Shown here piece by piece: positions 16,371-25,986 of a stretch of 64,000 bases of DNA. The stretch is from Mucilaginibacter sp. OK098. GTDB taxonomy: Bacteria > Bacteroidota > Bacteroidia > Sphingobacteriales > Sphingobacteriaceae. The stretch lies in contig NZ_FRCM01000004.1 of NCBI RefSeq assembly GCF_900142915.1, positions 358,471 to 422,470 on the forward strand, given 5' to 3'. The position numbers and the translations under genes are program-made. The notes beneath the pieces were generated by a model. That model had not been told where the DNA came from. It was given only the letters and a program-made list of their open reading frames with translations, and ran no database searches. Within the stretch, counting starts at the first letter, position 1. Each line of letters opens with the position of its first letter.

Positions 16371-18338
16371 TTACTGACTTATCAATGTTGCATAACAAGT
16401 AGCAGGCAATTTAAAGCTTACGCCTCCATTATTTACCTGTAACGGGCGCCCTTGCTTCATATTCAATTTTTTGCTGGTGATGTATATGTTCATTTGTTTA
16501 ACACCGGCAGGTAAACCAGTTAAGGTTACGCTACGCTCAGTGCCGTTATTTACCAAATGAATAGCATACGCACCCTTAGCATTATCACCTAAAGCAGCGC
16601 ATGATACATCAGGCTTATCACTGGTTATAGGCATAGCAAATAAACCCTTTGGGGTTATTGATAATTGCTTAAGGTTCCAAAACCGTTGCCCGGGGTGCAG
16701 TGGCTCGTCATTTCCAAAAATATCGCCACCGATTAATGGTGAATAATCGGCTGTTAATTGCCATTGCAATATGGATGCCGGCTGACAAATTGCGAGCAGT
16801 CGGGTATATAAGTTTATTTCCTGCAAGGCATAGGTTTGCTCCTGGAAAATATCAGGATAGCTATAGGCCGCCGCATCAATACTTCCTTCGCCAACAAGCA
16901 GCGGAACGTTCAGCTTTGTAGCGGCATCGGCCCATTTCTGCAATGTTGCATTATCCCAGCCCCGCCATGAGTGAAAAGAAATCGCCCCTATATATTGCTT
17001 CGCATCCGGATCATTCAGTGCCGGATCAATAAATTTATAGGTATTGGCGTCGGAATTATCGCCAAGCAGCATTTTTGTTTTAATGCCGTGTGCCGCAAAA
17101 TAAGCGCCGCATCCTTTAATAAAATCATTATGCTCCTGCGCGGTTACCCGTACATTGATGCCCAAATCCGACTCATTAAACGAGAACAGCTTTACTTCGG
17201 TACCGTATTTAGTTTTCAGGTAGATGATATAATCAGCAATTGATTTATAAATGGCATCCATGTTATCCTTATTGAGCTTATTGCCCCAAACGCCTTTAAC
17301 CGGGCGAAAGTTAAGTTTACCTTCAGCTGCCCAATTTGGCGGAAACCAGGCCGAAAGAATGATCGGGATGCCCAAACTATCCAGCCTGTGTGCCATCTCC
17401 ATCGCCTTTTTAACAGCCGGGTTTACTTTGCCGGAATCCGCAGTAGCAGTTGGGTCAACGTCCTTATTGGGTTGCCAAAACCGCCAGGGCATTTCAACCC
17501 TGCTCCAGGCTATGCGCAGGTTTTGCAGGCAATAATCAATAACCTGCGGATCCATTTCAGGGTTTTGCAAGCGAAAATTACCGCCAAGCCCTTCAAACGC
17601 CCTACCCTGCCGAGCGGTATTTAAAGTAAGGTTAACGGGAGTTTTATCAAGATCCCCCGATACCTTAATATTAAATTCTTTTTCAACTACCTCGCCATTT
17701 TTTACACCACCAAGTTTTATGGGGATGTACAACAGCAATTTATTATGAGCAGAATCCGTCCTCACCATAATCAGCGACCGCTCATCAGGCTTTACACTTA
17801 ATTTGCGTTGAGTTGTTTCAAACTCAATCCCCTTTGCGTTGTCGTCGTATTCAGCTTCCGCGGCTTTAACAAAATGATCCAGGTCCTGTTTATCGCCATT
17901 TGAATAACGGAGATCGGCGTTTAAATATTCATTGGGTAAAGAGATGCAGAAATAAACACCTTGTAATGTAGTGTCTTTATGTGAAGTTAGCTGAATGGTT
18001 ACCCTTATTTTTCCTGCACCATCATCCTTAACGTTCTCTTTAAAAAACAGACTATCAATCCAGGTGGTCACCTCCTGTTCATCATCTGCAACCCGTTTAT
18101 AGTGCGGACTTTGCTTTTCCTTAGCTGTAATAGCTACGTGTTTCCTGTTAGTACTAACCACTTTTATGCTCGATTCAAAATTAAAAAGCTGCCCTTGTTT
18201 ACGAATGCCCGTTATATTACCCCAGGGCTCAACTTCAGCCTGGCTATAAGCATTGTTAACAAATGCAAGCAGTATTAAAATAATGGCAAATAGTGTTCCG
18301 GTCCAGGATCTTTTAGAAGTAGGGCGAGTGCTTTTCAA
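16371..18338 (-). CDS. GH30-like clan A glycoside hydrolase
   Basis: The 655-residue secreted protein has a signal peptide ending at AYSQ, a beta-sandwich region (about 35-240), then a TIM-barrel opening with FEGLGGNFR (about 248-256). The probable acid/base is Glu389 (FSFNESDLG) and the nucleophile Glu484 (LVGEGSID), the spacing and strand context of GH30/clan A. A C-terminal beta domain follows. The substrate could be a beta-glucoside, xylan or glucuronoxylan; the sequence does not decide. The start codon is TTG at 18338: no in-frame ATG precedes it before a stop, and the signal peptide begins right after it. It lies downstream of a GH20 gene on the same strand. Confidence 0.8.
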   Translation of the reverse strand: MKSTRPTSKRSWTGTLFAIILILLAFVNNAYSQAEVEPWGNITGIRKQGQLFNFESSIKVVSTNRKHVAITAKEKQSPHYKRVADDEQEVTTWIDSLFFKENVKDDGAGKIRVTIQLTSHKDTTLQGVYFCISLPNEYLNADLRYSNGDKQDLDHFVKAAEAEYDDNAKGIEFETTQRKLSVKPDERSLIMVRTDSAHNKLLLYIPIKLGGVKNGEVVEKEFNIKVSGDLDKTPVNLTLNTARQGRAFEGLGGNFRLQNPEMDPQVIDYCLQNLRIAWSRVEMPWRFWQPNKDVDPTATADSGKVNPAVKKAMEMAHRLDSLGIPIILSAWFPPNWAAEGKLNFRPVKGVWGNKLNKDNMDAIYKSIADYIIYLKTKYGTEVKLFSFNESDLGINVRVTAQEHNDFIKGCGAYFAAHGIKTKMLLGDNSDANTYKFIDPALNDPDAKQYIGAISFHSWRGWDNATLQKWADAATKLNVPLLVGEGSIDAAAYSYPDIFQEQTYALQEINLYTRLLAICQPASILQWQLTADYSPLIGGDIFGNDEPLHPGQRFWNLKQLSITPKGLFAMPITSDKPDVSCAALGDNAKGAYAIHLVNNGTERSVTLTGLPAGVKQMNIYITSKKLNMKQGRPLQVNNGGVSFKLPATCYATLISQ

Positions 18339-18452
18339 AATGATATTGCTTAATAGAGATTACTTGTTTTACGCTGTTAAAAGTAATGCTAATAAGCTTC
18401 AATACTTAATGAGATTAGTGAAAATACTACGCAAAAATTTACATACAGCTGT

Positions 18453-20330
18453 TTAGTGATGCTTTGTTTTTCGCTTACCGGAAGCTTTTGGATGATGCTG
18501 TTTAGCTTTAGTGTGATTACCTTTTGTGTGCCGCCCATTCAACTTTGATTTGTGCCCGCGTTTATGATGTTTTTCCCGAATTGACGGCTTTATAATTTTT
18601 GGTGCAAAATCAATAGCTTCAGGATGCATTGAAAGGTCAAAAGGATTAAAATAATAGATCCCAGCCTTATCATACAGCACAAAGTCAGAACGTAATCTTT
18701 CATTAAATGAGTTTTCATCCTTGTTAGCTGAATCTGTCCATGCGGCTTCTGAAAGGGCCGCCATGCGTGGGAAGATCATAAAATCCAGTCGTTTCTCCGA
18801 ACCCACCAGTTCAGTCCAGATGTTTGCCTGGATGCCAAGGATCTGGCCCGACTGTAATTGATCGGCCGGAAATTCCTTGTAAGGAAAATTATAAACACTG
18901 CTTACGCTGTTAAATGTGCCGACCCATTTGCGCCCTGAAACATGGCTCTTATCCTGCACAAAATCAAAATACAAAGGGAGCCTTGGGCAAAGTACAACCT
19001 GGTATTTTTTCTGAAGCGCCAGTTGTAACTGCGATGGCACATTTTGCCGCCACCAAAACACAATGGTTTTATCGGCAGGTAAATCTGTTTCAGCTGCTTC
19101 ATCCCAGCAAAGGATCTTGTCATTCATACCTATAACCGTATCGGCCATGCGGCGAAAAAAGTAATGTTCAAGGTCGGCAAGTGAGGTGAACCTGTTTTTC
19201 GCCATCATGTCCATAATAGCGGGTTTGCCTGCCCAGGCCTGGATCCCCAAAGCCACCTCATCGCCTCCCAAATGAATCATCCCGGCAGGAAACAGCGAAT
19301 TGGTTTCCTTTAGAATATCAGCCAAAAACTGGTAGGTCATTTCGTTAGCCGGGTCGAAGGTAAAGTTGGGATATTTATTGATGCTGCCACCGCTATATTC
19401 AGGATAGGCTCTGTTGGCTGCTGTTGCATGGCCAGGCATATCAATTTCGGGGATAACCGTTATAAAGCGGTCTGCTGCATAGGCTACAATCTCTTTAATA
19501 TCTGCCTGGGTATAATACTTAGCTTCGGCCAGTGAGTCGGTTTTATTACCTATCCCGCCAATTGAAGTTAGTTTAGGGTACTTTTTTATTTCTATCCGCC
19601 AGCCATCAACATCCGTAAGGTGCCAGTGAAATTTATTCAGCTTGTAAAAGGTCATCCAGTCAAGCAGTTGCTTAACCTTTTCTTTACCGAAAAAATGGCG
19701 CGATTCATCCAGCATAAAACCGCGCCATTGAAATCTTGGCGCATCATTTATTTCACAGGCAGGTATATTAACAATAGCGCCAACCGGCTGCGTTTTTAAC
19801 ATTTGAAGCAATGAAACCAGCCCGTAAAAGATCCCCTCATTTCCGGATGAAGTAATAATTATTTTATTTGGTTCGATCTTTAAAGTGTATGAACCGGGTA
19901 ACTCATCTCTTTTGACCAGCTGCAGATCTATCAGTGCTTTTACCTCATTCGGATCAACTTCAATAAACATCCCGGTTGTTTTTTGCAGCTCTTTTTGCAG
20001 ATAATGGGCTTGCGGCAGCAATGAGTTGCTGTTCATCCCAATAATGGTATTGCTGTTTAACTGAAACAGCCCGTTAGTTTTTACAATTGATTTTGGCAGC
20101 GGGATGATACTAATGTTTTGTGCTGATAGAAAAAATGGAAAGAAAAGAAACAGAATGAGCACGAATTTAATGAACACTAATTTCACGAATGGATTCGAAT
20201 TACACGAATTTTGGATGCCGGGGATGTCTGTTTGTTGAGTGAACACGAATTTCACGAATGGATTCGAATTACACGAATTTTGGATAGCGGGGATGTCTGT
20301 TTGTTGATCACTTATATTCAATAAATTCAT
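18453..20330 (-). CDS. GH20 beta-N-acetylhexosaminidase
   Basis: The enzyme removes terminal beta-linked GlcNAc or GalNAc. GH20 features are the N-terminal GH20b domain, the FRWRG-like QWRGFMLDESRHF, WHLTDVDGWRIEIKKYP, PEIDMPGHATAA and the catalytic pair Asp357-Glu358 in LGGDEVA. The C terminus is a lysine/histidine-rich basic tail (about residues 590-625). The ATG at 20330 would add about 50 residues made from two 69-bp tandem repeats. A GTG at 20177 would instead give a clean signal peptide (FIKFVLILFLFFPFFLSAQ), and I think translation probably starts there. The protein is then periplasmic. It is 114 nt upstream of the GH30-like gene. Confidence 0.88.
   Translation of the reverse strand: MNLLNISDQQTDIPAIQNSCNSNPFVKFVFTQQTDIPGIQNSCNSNPFVKLVFIKFVLILFLFFPFFLSAQNISIIPLPKSIVKTNGLFQLNSNTIIGMNSNSLLPQAHYLQKELQKTTGMFIEVDPNEVKALIDLQLVKRDELPGSYTLKIEPNKIIITSSGNEGIFYGLVSLLQMLKTQPVGAIVNIPACEINDAPRFQWRGFMLDESRHFFGKEKVKQLLDWMTFYKLNKFHWHLTDVDGWRIEIKKYPKLTSIGGIGNKTDSLAEAKYYTQADIKEIVAYAADRFITVIPEIDMPGHATAANRAYPEYSGGSINKYPNFTFDPANEMTYQFLADILKETNSLFPAGMIHLGGDEVALGIQAWAGKPAIMDMMAKNRFTSLADLEHYFFRRMADTVIGMNDKILCWDEAAETDLPADKTIVFWWRQNVPSQLQLALQKKYQVVLCPRLPLYFDFVQDKSHVSGRKWVGTFNSVSSVYNFPYKEFPADQLQSGQILGIQANIWTELVGSEKRLDFMIFPRMAALSEAAWTDSANKDENSFNERLRSDFVLYDKAGIYYFNPFDLSMHPEAIDFAPKIIKPSIREKHHKRGHKSKLNGRHTKGNHTKAKQHHPKASGKRKTKHH
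20171..20308. repeat. Two tandem 69-bp repeat units in the GH20 5' end
   Basis: Units 20171-20239 and 20240-20308 have equal length and differ at only a few positions. Each contains the dispersed words CACGAATGGATTCGAATTAC. Because 69 is a multiple of three the frame stays open through both units, giving the repeated peptide QQTDIP(A/G)IQNSCNSNPFVK. A related inverted fragment lies at about 20450-20490. Confidence 0.85.
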
Positions 20331-20504
20331 TTGTATAATTAGGGATATTGATTAGTGTAATTGTGTTTTTTACTTGGTGCCAAGTTAATTCTCCTGTCCT
20401 TATTAATTCATAAAATTCAACTCAATTCGCGCCAACGAGTGCCTATTTAATTCGTGAAATTCGAATCCATTCGTGTAATTAGTGTCTATTCAATTAGTAC
20501 TTCT

Positions 20505-22133
20505 TTATTTCCCAAACGGCGGCAAGCCGATTAGTTGCCTGTACAATGGCAAGTCCATACGTTTACCGGCAGGCACATGAAAGTTTTTCCCATAAAAAAC
20601 CTGTAGCTTATACTCTACCCTGCCACTGCGGATTATATTGATATCCGGCAATTGGGTTACGCTATCAAAAAATGGTTTGGCATCAGCATTAACATCCTGT
20701 TGTTCCTGGTCGCTTATTATAATGGCATCCTTACCTATTAACTTTTGGGGTTCAACCATAAAAGCCAGGTTGCGCGGGTCGCTGTTAAATACGGTGATAT
20801 CTTTTGTCCCTTTAAGCGCCCAGTCTACCTTGCCGGTTAGCCACCATCGCGGGGTACCGGTAAATATGTTGGGGTTGTTTGTCCAGCCCTCTTTATCAAA
20901 ACGGGTTTTTATGTCGGTGTAATCAACCCCTTGTATAGTAGGATCGTTATTATCCTTATGAAGTTGGTATACAATCCATTTTGGCCCGTACCATTGCCAA
21001 AAACCGGTCACCATATGCGTTCCAAGCACACCAATGGTTATAATAGTAAAGTACACTGAAAAATTGATCCATCTGCGATTAAGCCGGGCCCGTTTATCAA
21101 CACTGCTTAAACTTTTATCAATAGCAAAGCCAAGTGGTATAAACATCATCATATAACCAGGCGCCTGCCAATGGAAATGAAACTGCAAGTTTGACCATAG
21201 CGTAACCATGGTAAAAAACACGATGGGCAATATAGCCATCCAAAATGTAAAGCTATAAGCTAGCAATTGTTTACGCAATTTAAACGAAATATACAGCTGC
21301 CTTACAATGGGAAACCAAATCCATGGCAGCAGGAAAGCGGCCTGCCCGCCTATGCTGCGGAAAAACCAATCAAAATGCAGCTTAAAATGTTCCGTATTGG
21401 CGCCAGCACGAGAACCCTGAAAAATGAACGATACCCAACCGTTATTGGCATTCCACCATAATACAGGGAAGGCCATAATAACAGTAATTAAAACCGCTAA
21501 ATATGGCCCCGGATGACGCAACCAATGGCGCTGGCTTTTATTGGTTACCACAAACATAAATACCCCGGCAAATAAAAACAACACATGGTATTTGCTCAAT
21601 GTGGCAAAGCCCATGCTTACACCAACTGCCAGCCATAACAGCCAGGTCTTACGGCTGTACCGGGTAGCTTCCGAGTTTTCGGCGCCCGGACCCACCATTA
21701 ATTGAACAATATAATATGTTGCCAACATCCAGAAGAACATCAGCGGCGCATCGGGCTGAAACCAGCAGGCAATGGCAACAGTAAACACTGCGCTTAAATT
21801 CATTGCAACCACTGCCCAAAAACCTGCCTTTGCGGTGAATAATTTTTGGGTGACCAAAAACATCAGCCAGCTGGTACCGGCAAACAGCAATACCGCCGGA
21901 AACCGGAGGCCGAAATTATTTAATCCGAATATTTTTACGCTGATACCGCTCAACCAAAAAAATAAAGGCGGCTGGTCAAAGTAGCTTAAATCAAAATTGA
22001 GCGCTCCTCTGAAGTAATATGATTCGCCAATTCCCAGGCCGGTATAGCCTGCAATAAGGCAGCGGAGCACGAAAGTTATAACGATTAATATTGCTGCAGA
22101 CCGGGCTGCATTACTTTCTGTAAGTTTCTTCAT
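20505..22133 (-). CDS. Glycosyltransferase family 39-like membrane protein
   Basis: The 542-residue integral membrane protein resembles PMT/ArnT-type GT-C transferases that move a sugar from a polyprenyl-phosphate donor to protein or lipid A on the periplasmic side. It has about eleven membrane helices. The first periplasmic loop holds GIGESYYFRGALNFDLSYFDQPPLFFWLSG, the place of the usual acidic catalytic motif. WFQPDAPLMFFWMLATYY and PVLWWNANNGWVSFIFQ are typical of the family. The C-terminal region (about 400-542) is soluble and periplasmic. It lies between the hexosaminidase gene and an acyltransferase operon, all on one strand. Confidence 0.85.
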   Translation of the reverse strand: MKKLTESNAARSAAILIVITFVLRCLIAGYTGLGIGESYYFRGALNFDLSYFDQPPLFFWLSGISVKIFGLNNFGLRFPAVLLFAGTSWLMFLVTQKLFTAKAGFWAVVAMNLSAVFTVAIACWFQPDAPLMFFWMLATYYIVQLMVGPGAENSEATRYSRKTWLLWLAVGVSMGFATLSKYHVLFLFAGVFMFVVTNKSQRHWLRHPGPYLAVLITVIMAFPVLWWNANNGWVSFIFQGSRAGANTEHFKLHFDWFFRSIGGQAAFLLPWIWFPIVRQLYISFKLRKQLLAYSFTFWMAILPIVFFTMVTLWSNLQFHFHWQAPGYMMMFIPLGFAIDKSLSSVDKRARLNRRWINFSVYFTIITIGVLGTHMVTGFWQWYGPKWIVYQLHKDNNDPTIQGVDYTDIKTRFDKEGWTNNPNIFTGTPRWWLTGKVDWALKGTKDITVFNSDPRNLAFMVEPQKLIGKDAIIISDQEQQDVNADAKPFFDSVTQLPDINIIRSGRVEYKLQVFYGKNFHVPAGKRMDLPLYRQLIGLPPFGK

Positions 22134-22224
22134 TAAAATAAAATCAGCAGAGTTTGCAAGGGCACAAATCTCTTAAAAAAATTACGAATTATCAGGGGTT
22201 TTATTTGAGAGGATATTGTCCCCT

Positions 22225-22316
22225 GGTCTCTGTGATCTTCGTGCCTTCTCTGGTATCTCCGTGGTTAATTTTTACTACGGAGTTCGCAAAGAGATGCACA
22301 GAGTAACACAGAGACC
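22225..22316. repeat. CTCTGTG/CACAGAG inverted repeat, second copy
   Basis: GGTCTCTGTG at 22225-22234 pairs exactly with CACAGAGACC at 22307-22316; the words CTCCGTGGTTAATTTTTAC lie between. It is a diverged relative of the element at 11273-11360 and fills the space between the GT39-like gene and the acyltransferase gene. Confidence 0.65.
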
Positions 22317-22333
22317 GGGCTATTTTATGCCAA

Positions 22334-23383
22334 TCACCCCGAAATCCATTTCCCTACAAAAGGCAACTTGCTTACCAACCAAACCAAAGGTAATGTTACA
22401 ATAAAACAGATCAATGCAGTTAGCGGAATTGCTATTATTGGTGTACAAACCTTATAGCTGATGCCAAAAGGATCTTCCAAAAAATATAATACCAGCGCGT
22501 GGGCCAGGTAAATACCATAATTAAATCCGCCTGCAAAATCACGGATGCGGATTATAACAGGTGATAATTTAGGGGCAGATAACTTAAAAACAAGAAACAC
22601 GCTTGCAGCAAGCAAAACAATTGCCGGGCTCACAGGCTCAAAAAACATGGTAGACGGCCATCTATGATCTGCCATAACCCACCGGGAGCCAACAGTAATA
22701 AGCGCAATGCTAAAGAGAAAAAGCAGGATCATCCAAAGCCGCAGGTGTTTTATATTAAAATCTTTAAAGGCTAAATAATGGCCCAACACCAGGTAGCCCA
22801 CAAAACCTGCAAAATAATGCATATCAACTGATGGGTTAAAGCGCAGCAGGTAAGGCTGCGTTATCAGCATAACGGCAAACCAAACTGTTAAAAAATACAG
22901 GATCTCTTTTTCGGAAGCATGGCGTACAAATTTGCCGATAATAGGTATAAAAAAGTAAAGCCCTATCAGCATATATACGTACCATAAATGGTATGAGCTG
23001 CCAGTTTTTAACAGGTGTAAAACAATTTTAATGTTAGCCCAAACATCACCGGTAAAAACTATCTCCTCGTTATACAGGGAATAGCCAATATAAATCAAAC
23101 TCCAGAACAGGAATGGAACCACTACCCTTACCAGTCGTTTTTTAAGGAAGCTTCCAATTTCATACTCCCGGTGTAATAATAAAGCCCCGGTTATCATCAC
23201 AAAAACAGGCACCGCAAAACGCACGGTTGCGTTTAAAAAATCAGCCACCAGCCAATTGCTCATTGAAACTTTCCCGTATTGCATCAGCAGTAAGGAAGTG
23301 CAATGCAATATGATGACCGCATATAAAGCAACCAGCCTGAGGTTGTTTATCCAATCAATATTTTCGGTTTTGGTAGGGGGCAT
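22334..23383 (-). CDS. Acyltransferase 3 family membrane protein
   Basis: This 349-residue protein has about ten membrane helices and the acyltransferase-3 features: IDWINNLRLVALYAVIILHC with the conserved histidine near residue 22, and FVKKRLVRVVVPFLFWSLIYI-like SFLKKRLVRVVVPFLFWS. Such proteins move acetyl or other acyl groups onto exported polysaccharides or peptidoglycan. It is the last gene of a tight minus-strand group; its start lies 10 nt after the phosphatase gene. O-acylation of a surface glycan is the best inference. Confidence 0.88.
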   Translation of the reverse strand: MPPTKTENIDWINNLRLVALYAVIILHCTSLLLMQYGKVSMSNWLVADFLNATVRFAVPVFVMITGALLLHREYEIGSFLKKRLVRVVVPFLFWSLIYIGYSLYNEEIVFTGDVWANIKIVLHLLKTGSSYHLWYVYMLIGLYFFIPIIGKFVRHASEKEILYFLTVWFAVMLITQPYLLRFNPSVDMHYFAGFVGYLVLGHYLAFKDFNIKHLRLWMILLFLFSIALITVGSRWVMADHRWPSTMFFEPVSPAIVLLAASVFLVFKLSAPKLSPVIIRIRDFAGGFNYGIYLAHALVLYFLEDPFGISYKVCTPIIAIPLTALICFIVTLPLVWLVSKLPFVGKWISG

Positions 23384-23393
23384 ATGTTTAATA

Positions 23394-23936
23394 TTATTTT
23401 TTATTTAAAGTTCCCCTGTAATAAATCTCCAACTCCTTCAGCCTTGCTACCTGCCCCGGCCTTGGGTTTATAAAAACACGTACCTTTTTTATCATCGCAT
23501 AAGCATTCTCAAAAGTTAAACCCGTTTTAATCAAATAGGCCATAGCCATGGTAGGGCCGCGGCCCAAACCCTGGCGGCAATGCACATACACAATGCCGTT
23601 GTTCTTTATTTCATTATCAATAAAATCAGCGCCTTTTAGTAATACATCCAATGGTGGCGGGGTATTATCAACGGTGGGTAAATGCAGGTATTTGATCCCT
23701 TCGTGTTCGGCATCGCTATAATCATTATGCGTGCGCATGTTTACAATAGCGGTAACGCCCAATGCTTTCAATTTTTTTAATCCTAATAAGTTATACTGGC
23801 TGCCTAAAAATAAATGCCCTGTTATTTGCGACCGGTTTAAACGCGGGAGCCCGGTTATTATACGATGCGCATTGTCGTACATATAGTCTAAAACCAAGCC
23901 TGTGCCTTTTATAATACGTTTAAGTTTGTTAGCCAT
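23394..23936 (-). CDS. Dual-specificity protein phosphatase
   Basis: The 180-residue cytosolic protein has the cysteine-based phosphatase loop HCRQGLGRGPT, with Cys120 as nucleophile and Arg126 as phosphate ligand; Asp90 in LPTVDNTPPP is a candidate general acid. The preceding HLFLGSQYNL and VTAIVNMRTHND are usual in the dual-specificity family. It could act on phosphotyrosine/serine proteins, on nucleotides or on lipids. It lies 18 nt after a polysaccharide deacetylase gene and 10 nt before an acyltransferase gene, suggesting a link with glycan export or modification. Confidence 0.88.
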   Translation of the reverse strand: MANKLKRIIKGTGLVLDYMYDNAHRIITGLPRLNRSQITGHLFLGSQYNLLGLKKLKALGVTAIVNMRTHNDYSDAEHEGIKYLHLPTVDNTPPPLDVLLKGADFIDNEIKNNGIVYVHCRQGLGRGPTMAMAYLIKTGLTFENAYAMIKKVRVFINPRPGQVARLKELEIYYRGTLNKK

Positions 23937-23954
23937 ATTTTTATAGCAGATGGG

Positions 23955-24749
23955 TTATTTGCCTTTATTTGCCCGCGTAATATAATCCATTGCCTGCTGA
24001 AAAGTAGCAACCCAGAGGTCTTTTCTATTTTTTGCCAGGTAATTCAATAGTTCTTTATGTGCTTCTGTTGATGTTGTTATATAATCGCCGCCGATACCAT
24101 GGAACATAAAGATCCCCATGCCGCCACTTTTTTCTACTCTTTTTGCAAAAGCGATCAATTTCACAGCAGATGTATTTTCATCTAAACCATAGGATGGCAC
24201 TCGTAACGGATCAAGCTTTTTAAAATCAGTAACTACGGCCTCAACGTCCCCACCCACCCGTGCATATTTTATAAGTCCCGATTTCCTGAGCGAATCAACA
24301 TAGCTTTTGCCGCCAACTTCTGTTTCAGTACATGGATAAGCATACGTGCGACCGCCTTTACCATCAAGCGCGTACAAAAAGTTATTCATGGTATAGATCT
24401 CCCGAATAATTTGATAGATAGAATACCTTTCAGCAGCATTTGCCGGGTTGTCGGGCATTGTCGCACTTAAGCAGGGATGAAAAAGGGTGTGGTTTGCAAG
24501 TTCGTGGCCATTCTTTGCAGCTGCCCGCCATTTAGGAATAGTTATACTATTTAGTTCGCCGGTTAAAAAAAATGTGCCTTTAAAGTGGTGAACATCTAAC
24601 TGCGGGATAGCTTTATCCAGTTGCGAATTAAGCGCATCATCATAGGTAAGCACAATCACCGCTTTTTTATGGTGCGGCCAGCTAATTTTTCGCTGAGCAC
24701 TGGTTCCCATCCAGCTTAATAATAACAAACAAAAGGTAAGGTTTTTCAT
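23955..24749 (-). CDS. Polysaccharide deacetylase family protein
   Basis: The ATG at 24749 gives a signal peptide (KNLTFCLLLLSWMGTSAQ); the longer frame to 24806 overlaps the upstream gene and is less likely. The 264-residue product has NodB-fold motifs: AVIVLTYDDALNSQ (the DD pair), GTFFLTGEL, and NGHELANHTLFHPCL with the HxxxHP metal-binding motif. The later FMFHGIGGD carries the histidine of motif 5. It would remove N- or O-acetyl groups from a polysaccharide or peptidoglycan in the periplasm. It lies between a beta-propeller gene and a phosphatase gene. Confidence 0.88.
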   Translation of the reverse strand: MKNLTFCLLLLSWMGTSAQRKISWPHHKKAVIVLTYDDALNSQLDKAIPQLDVHHFKGTFFLTGELNSITIPKWRAAAKNGHELANHTLFHPCLSATMPDNPANAAERYSIYQIIREIYTMNNFLYALDGKGGRTYAYPCTETEVGGKSYVDSLRKSGLIKYARVGGDVEAVVTDFKKLDPLRVPSYGLDENTSAVKLIAFAKRVEKSGGMGIFMFHGIGGDYITTSTEAHKELLNYLAKNRKDLWVATFQQAMDYITRANKGK

Positions 24750-24789
24750 AACCAGGTTTGAGATGCAATTAAGCAAATAGTTTAAACAA

Positions 24790-25752
24790 TTACCAGTTAC
24801 TATCAAACTTCACCCAATAAATATCATCAGATCCATTCCCCGGACTGGCTAATATATTTTTTAATTGCTGATAGGTTTTTGTTTTCAGATCAGAAAATTC
24901 AGGGTTAGCCCGGTTGCTTGTAAAAATAAGGTACTTCTTATCCCTGGTAACATAGGGGCAATAATCAATCCCGGCAGAGTTGATTGGCGCTGGCAGGTGC
25001 CTTGCCGGCAGCCAGTTGCCATCCTTATCCTTATGGCTGATATACAGATCACCGCCACCCAGGTCATCTTTACGGCCAAAGGATGTAAACATAATAAACC
25101 GCTCATCAGGGTCAATAAACGGGTTAAACTCATAGTTCGGTGAATTAACAGCTTCAGACAAACTTACAGGTTTGCTATAGCCATCTTTTACCGGGCTACA
25201 CATCACAATATCTTCTTTCCCTTTTCCGTAAGCTGCTTCAACAGTAAAATACAGGTTGCCGCTTTTTGCAACGCTAGGGTAAAACTCGTCCTTATCGGTA
25301 TTCACCATGGTATCCAAATGCATTGGTGTCCCCCATTTACCATTTGGAAGGCGGTTTATCTTCCAGATATCAAAATCCTTTTTAGGCGTTGTTCCGCTCA
25401 CCGGCCTGTCTGAAGAGAAGTAAATACTTTTGCCATCTGGCGTAAAAAAGGCTTCCAGGTCGCGATATTTTCCTGAAAACGGAGCCACCAGCGGCTTTCT
25501 CCACTTACCATCGATTTTTTTCATCTGTAGTATCGTGCTGCTTAAAAACCGGGGCTGCTGCAGGGTAAAGAATATTTCGTCATTTGCAGGCGATATAGTA
25601 AAATCACGATTGCTCAACCCATCCGATAAAACACCTTTGCCAAATAACTTTGGAATGTTGGATGGGATAGATTTATCAGGATAAACCTCTTGCCCCATTG
25701 CTGCATTAGTAAACCATACAAAAGCAAGAAAGAGGATAAATTTATTGATCAT
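24790..25752 (-). CDS. TolB-like/PD40 beta-propeller secreted protein
   Basis: The 320-residue protein has a signal peptide (ending NAAMGQ) and repeated WD40-like PD40 units: NRDFTISPANDEIFFTLQQP, LEAFFTPDGKSIYFSSDRP, DEFYPSVAKSGNLYFTVE, NPFIDPDERFIMFTSFGR, YCPYVTRDKKYLIFTSNR. This indicates a six-bladed propeller in the periplasm or at the surface. Similar proteins often bind peptides or glycans, with no catalysis. It is the first gene of a four-gene minus-strand set with a deacetylase, a phosphatase and an acyltransferase. Confidence 0.85.
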   Translation of the reverse strand: MINKFILFLAFVWFTNAAMGQEVYPDKSIPSNIPKLFGKGVLSDGLSNRDFTISPANDEIFFTLQQPRFLSSTILQMKKIDGKWRKPLVAPFSGKYRDLEAFFTPDGKSIYFSSDRPVSGTTPKKDFDIWKINRLPNGKWGTPMHLDTMVNTDKDEFYPSVAKSGNLYFTVEAAYGKGKEDIVMCSPVKDGYSKPVSLSEAVNSPNYEFNPFIDPDERFIMFTSFGRKDDLGGGDLYISHKDKDGNWLPARHLPAPINSAGIDYCPYVTRDKKYLIFTSNRANPEFSDLKTKTYQQLKNILASPGNGSDDIYWVKFDSNW

Positions 25753-25986
25753 AATAACCCATTTACTCTATAAATATAAGAAATGTATGGGAACTGAGCG
25801 TGGCTCTTTGTTTCAATGATAATAAAGAATAATCTACAAAAGGAATTACAGATTGTCTATAATGTAAATAAATATCAAAATAGAAAAACCATTAATTTTA
25901 TTTTACGTATTAATATTGTTACACAATGCGCAATATTTTAATTAGCAATTATTATACTTGTAAATGCTTAGCTAATAGTTATTTAA

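Noticed and set aside
20171..20308. Tandem 69-bp units as a CRISPR array
   Set aside because: There are only two units and no unique spacers between constant repeats, so this is an ordinary tandem duplication.
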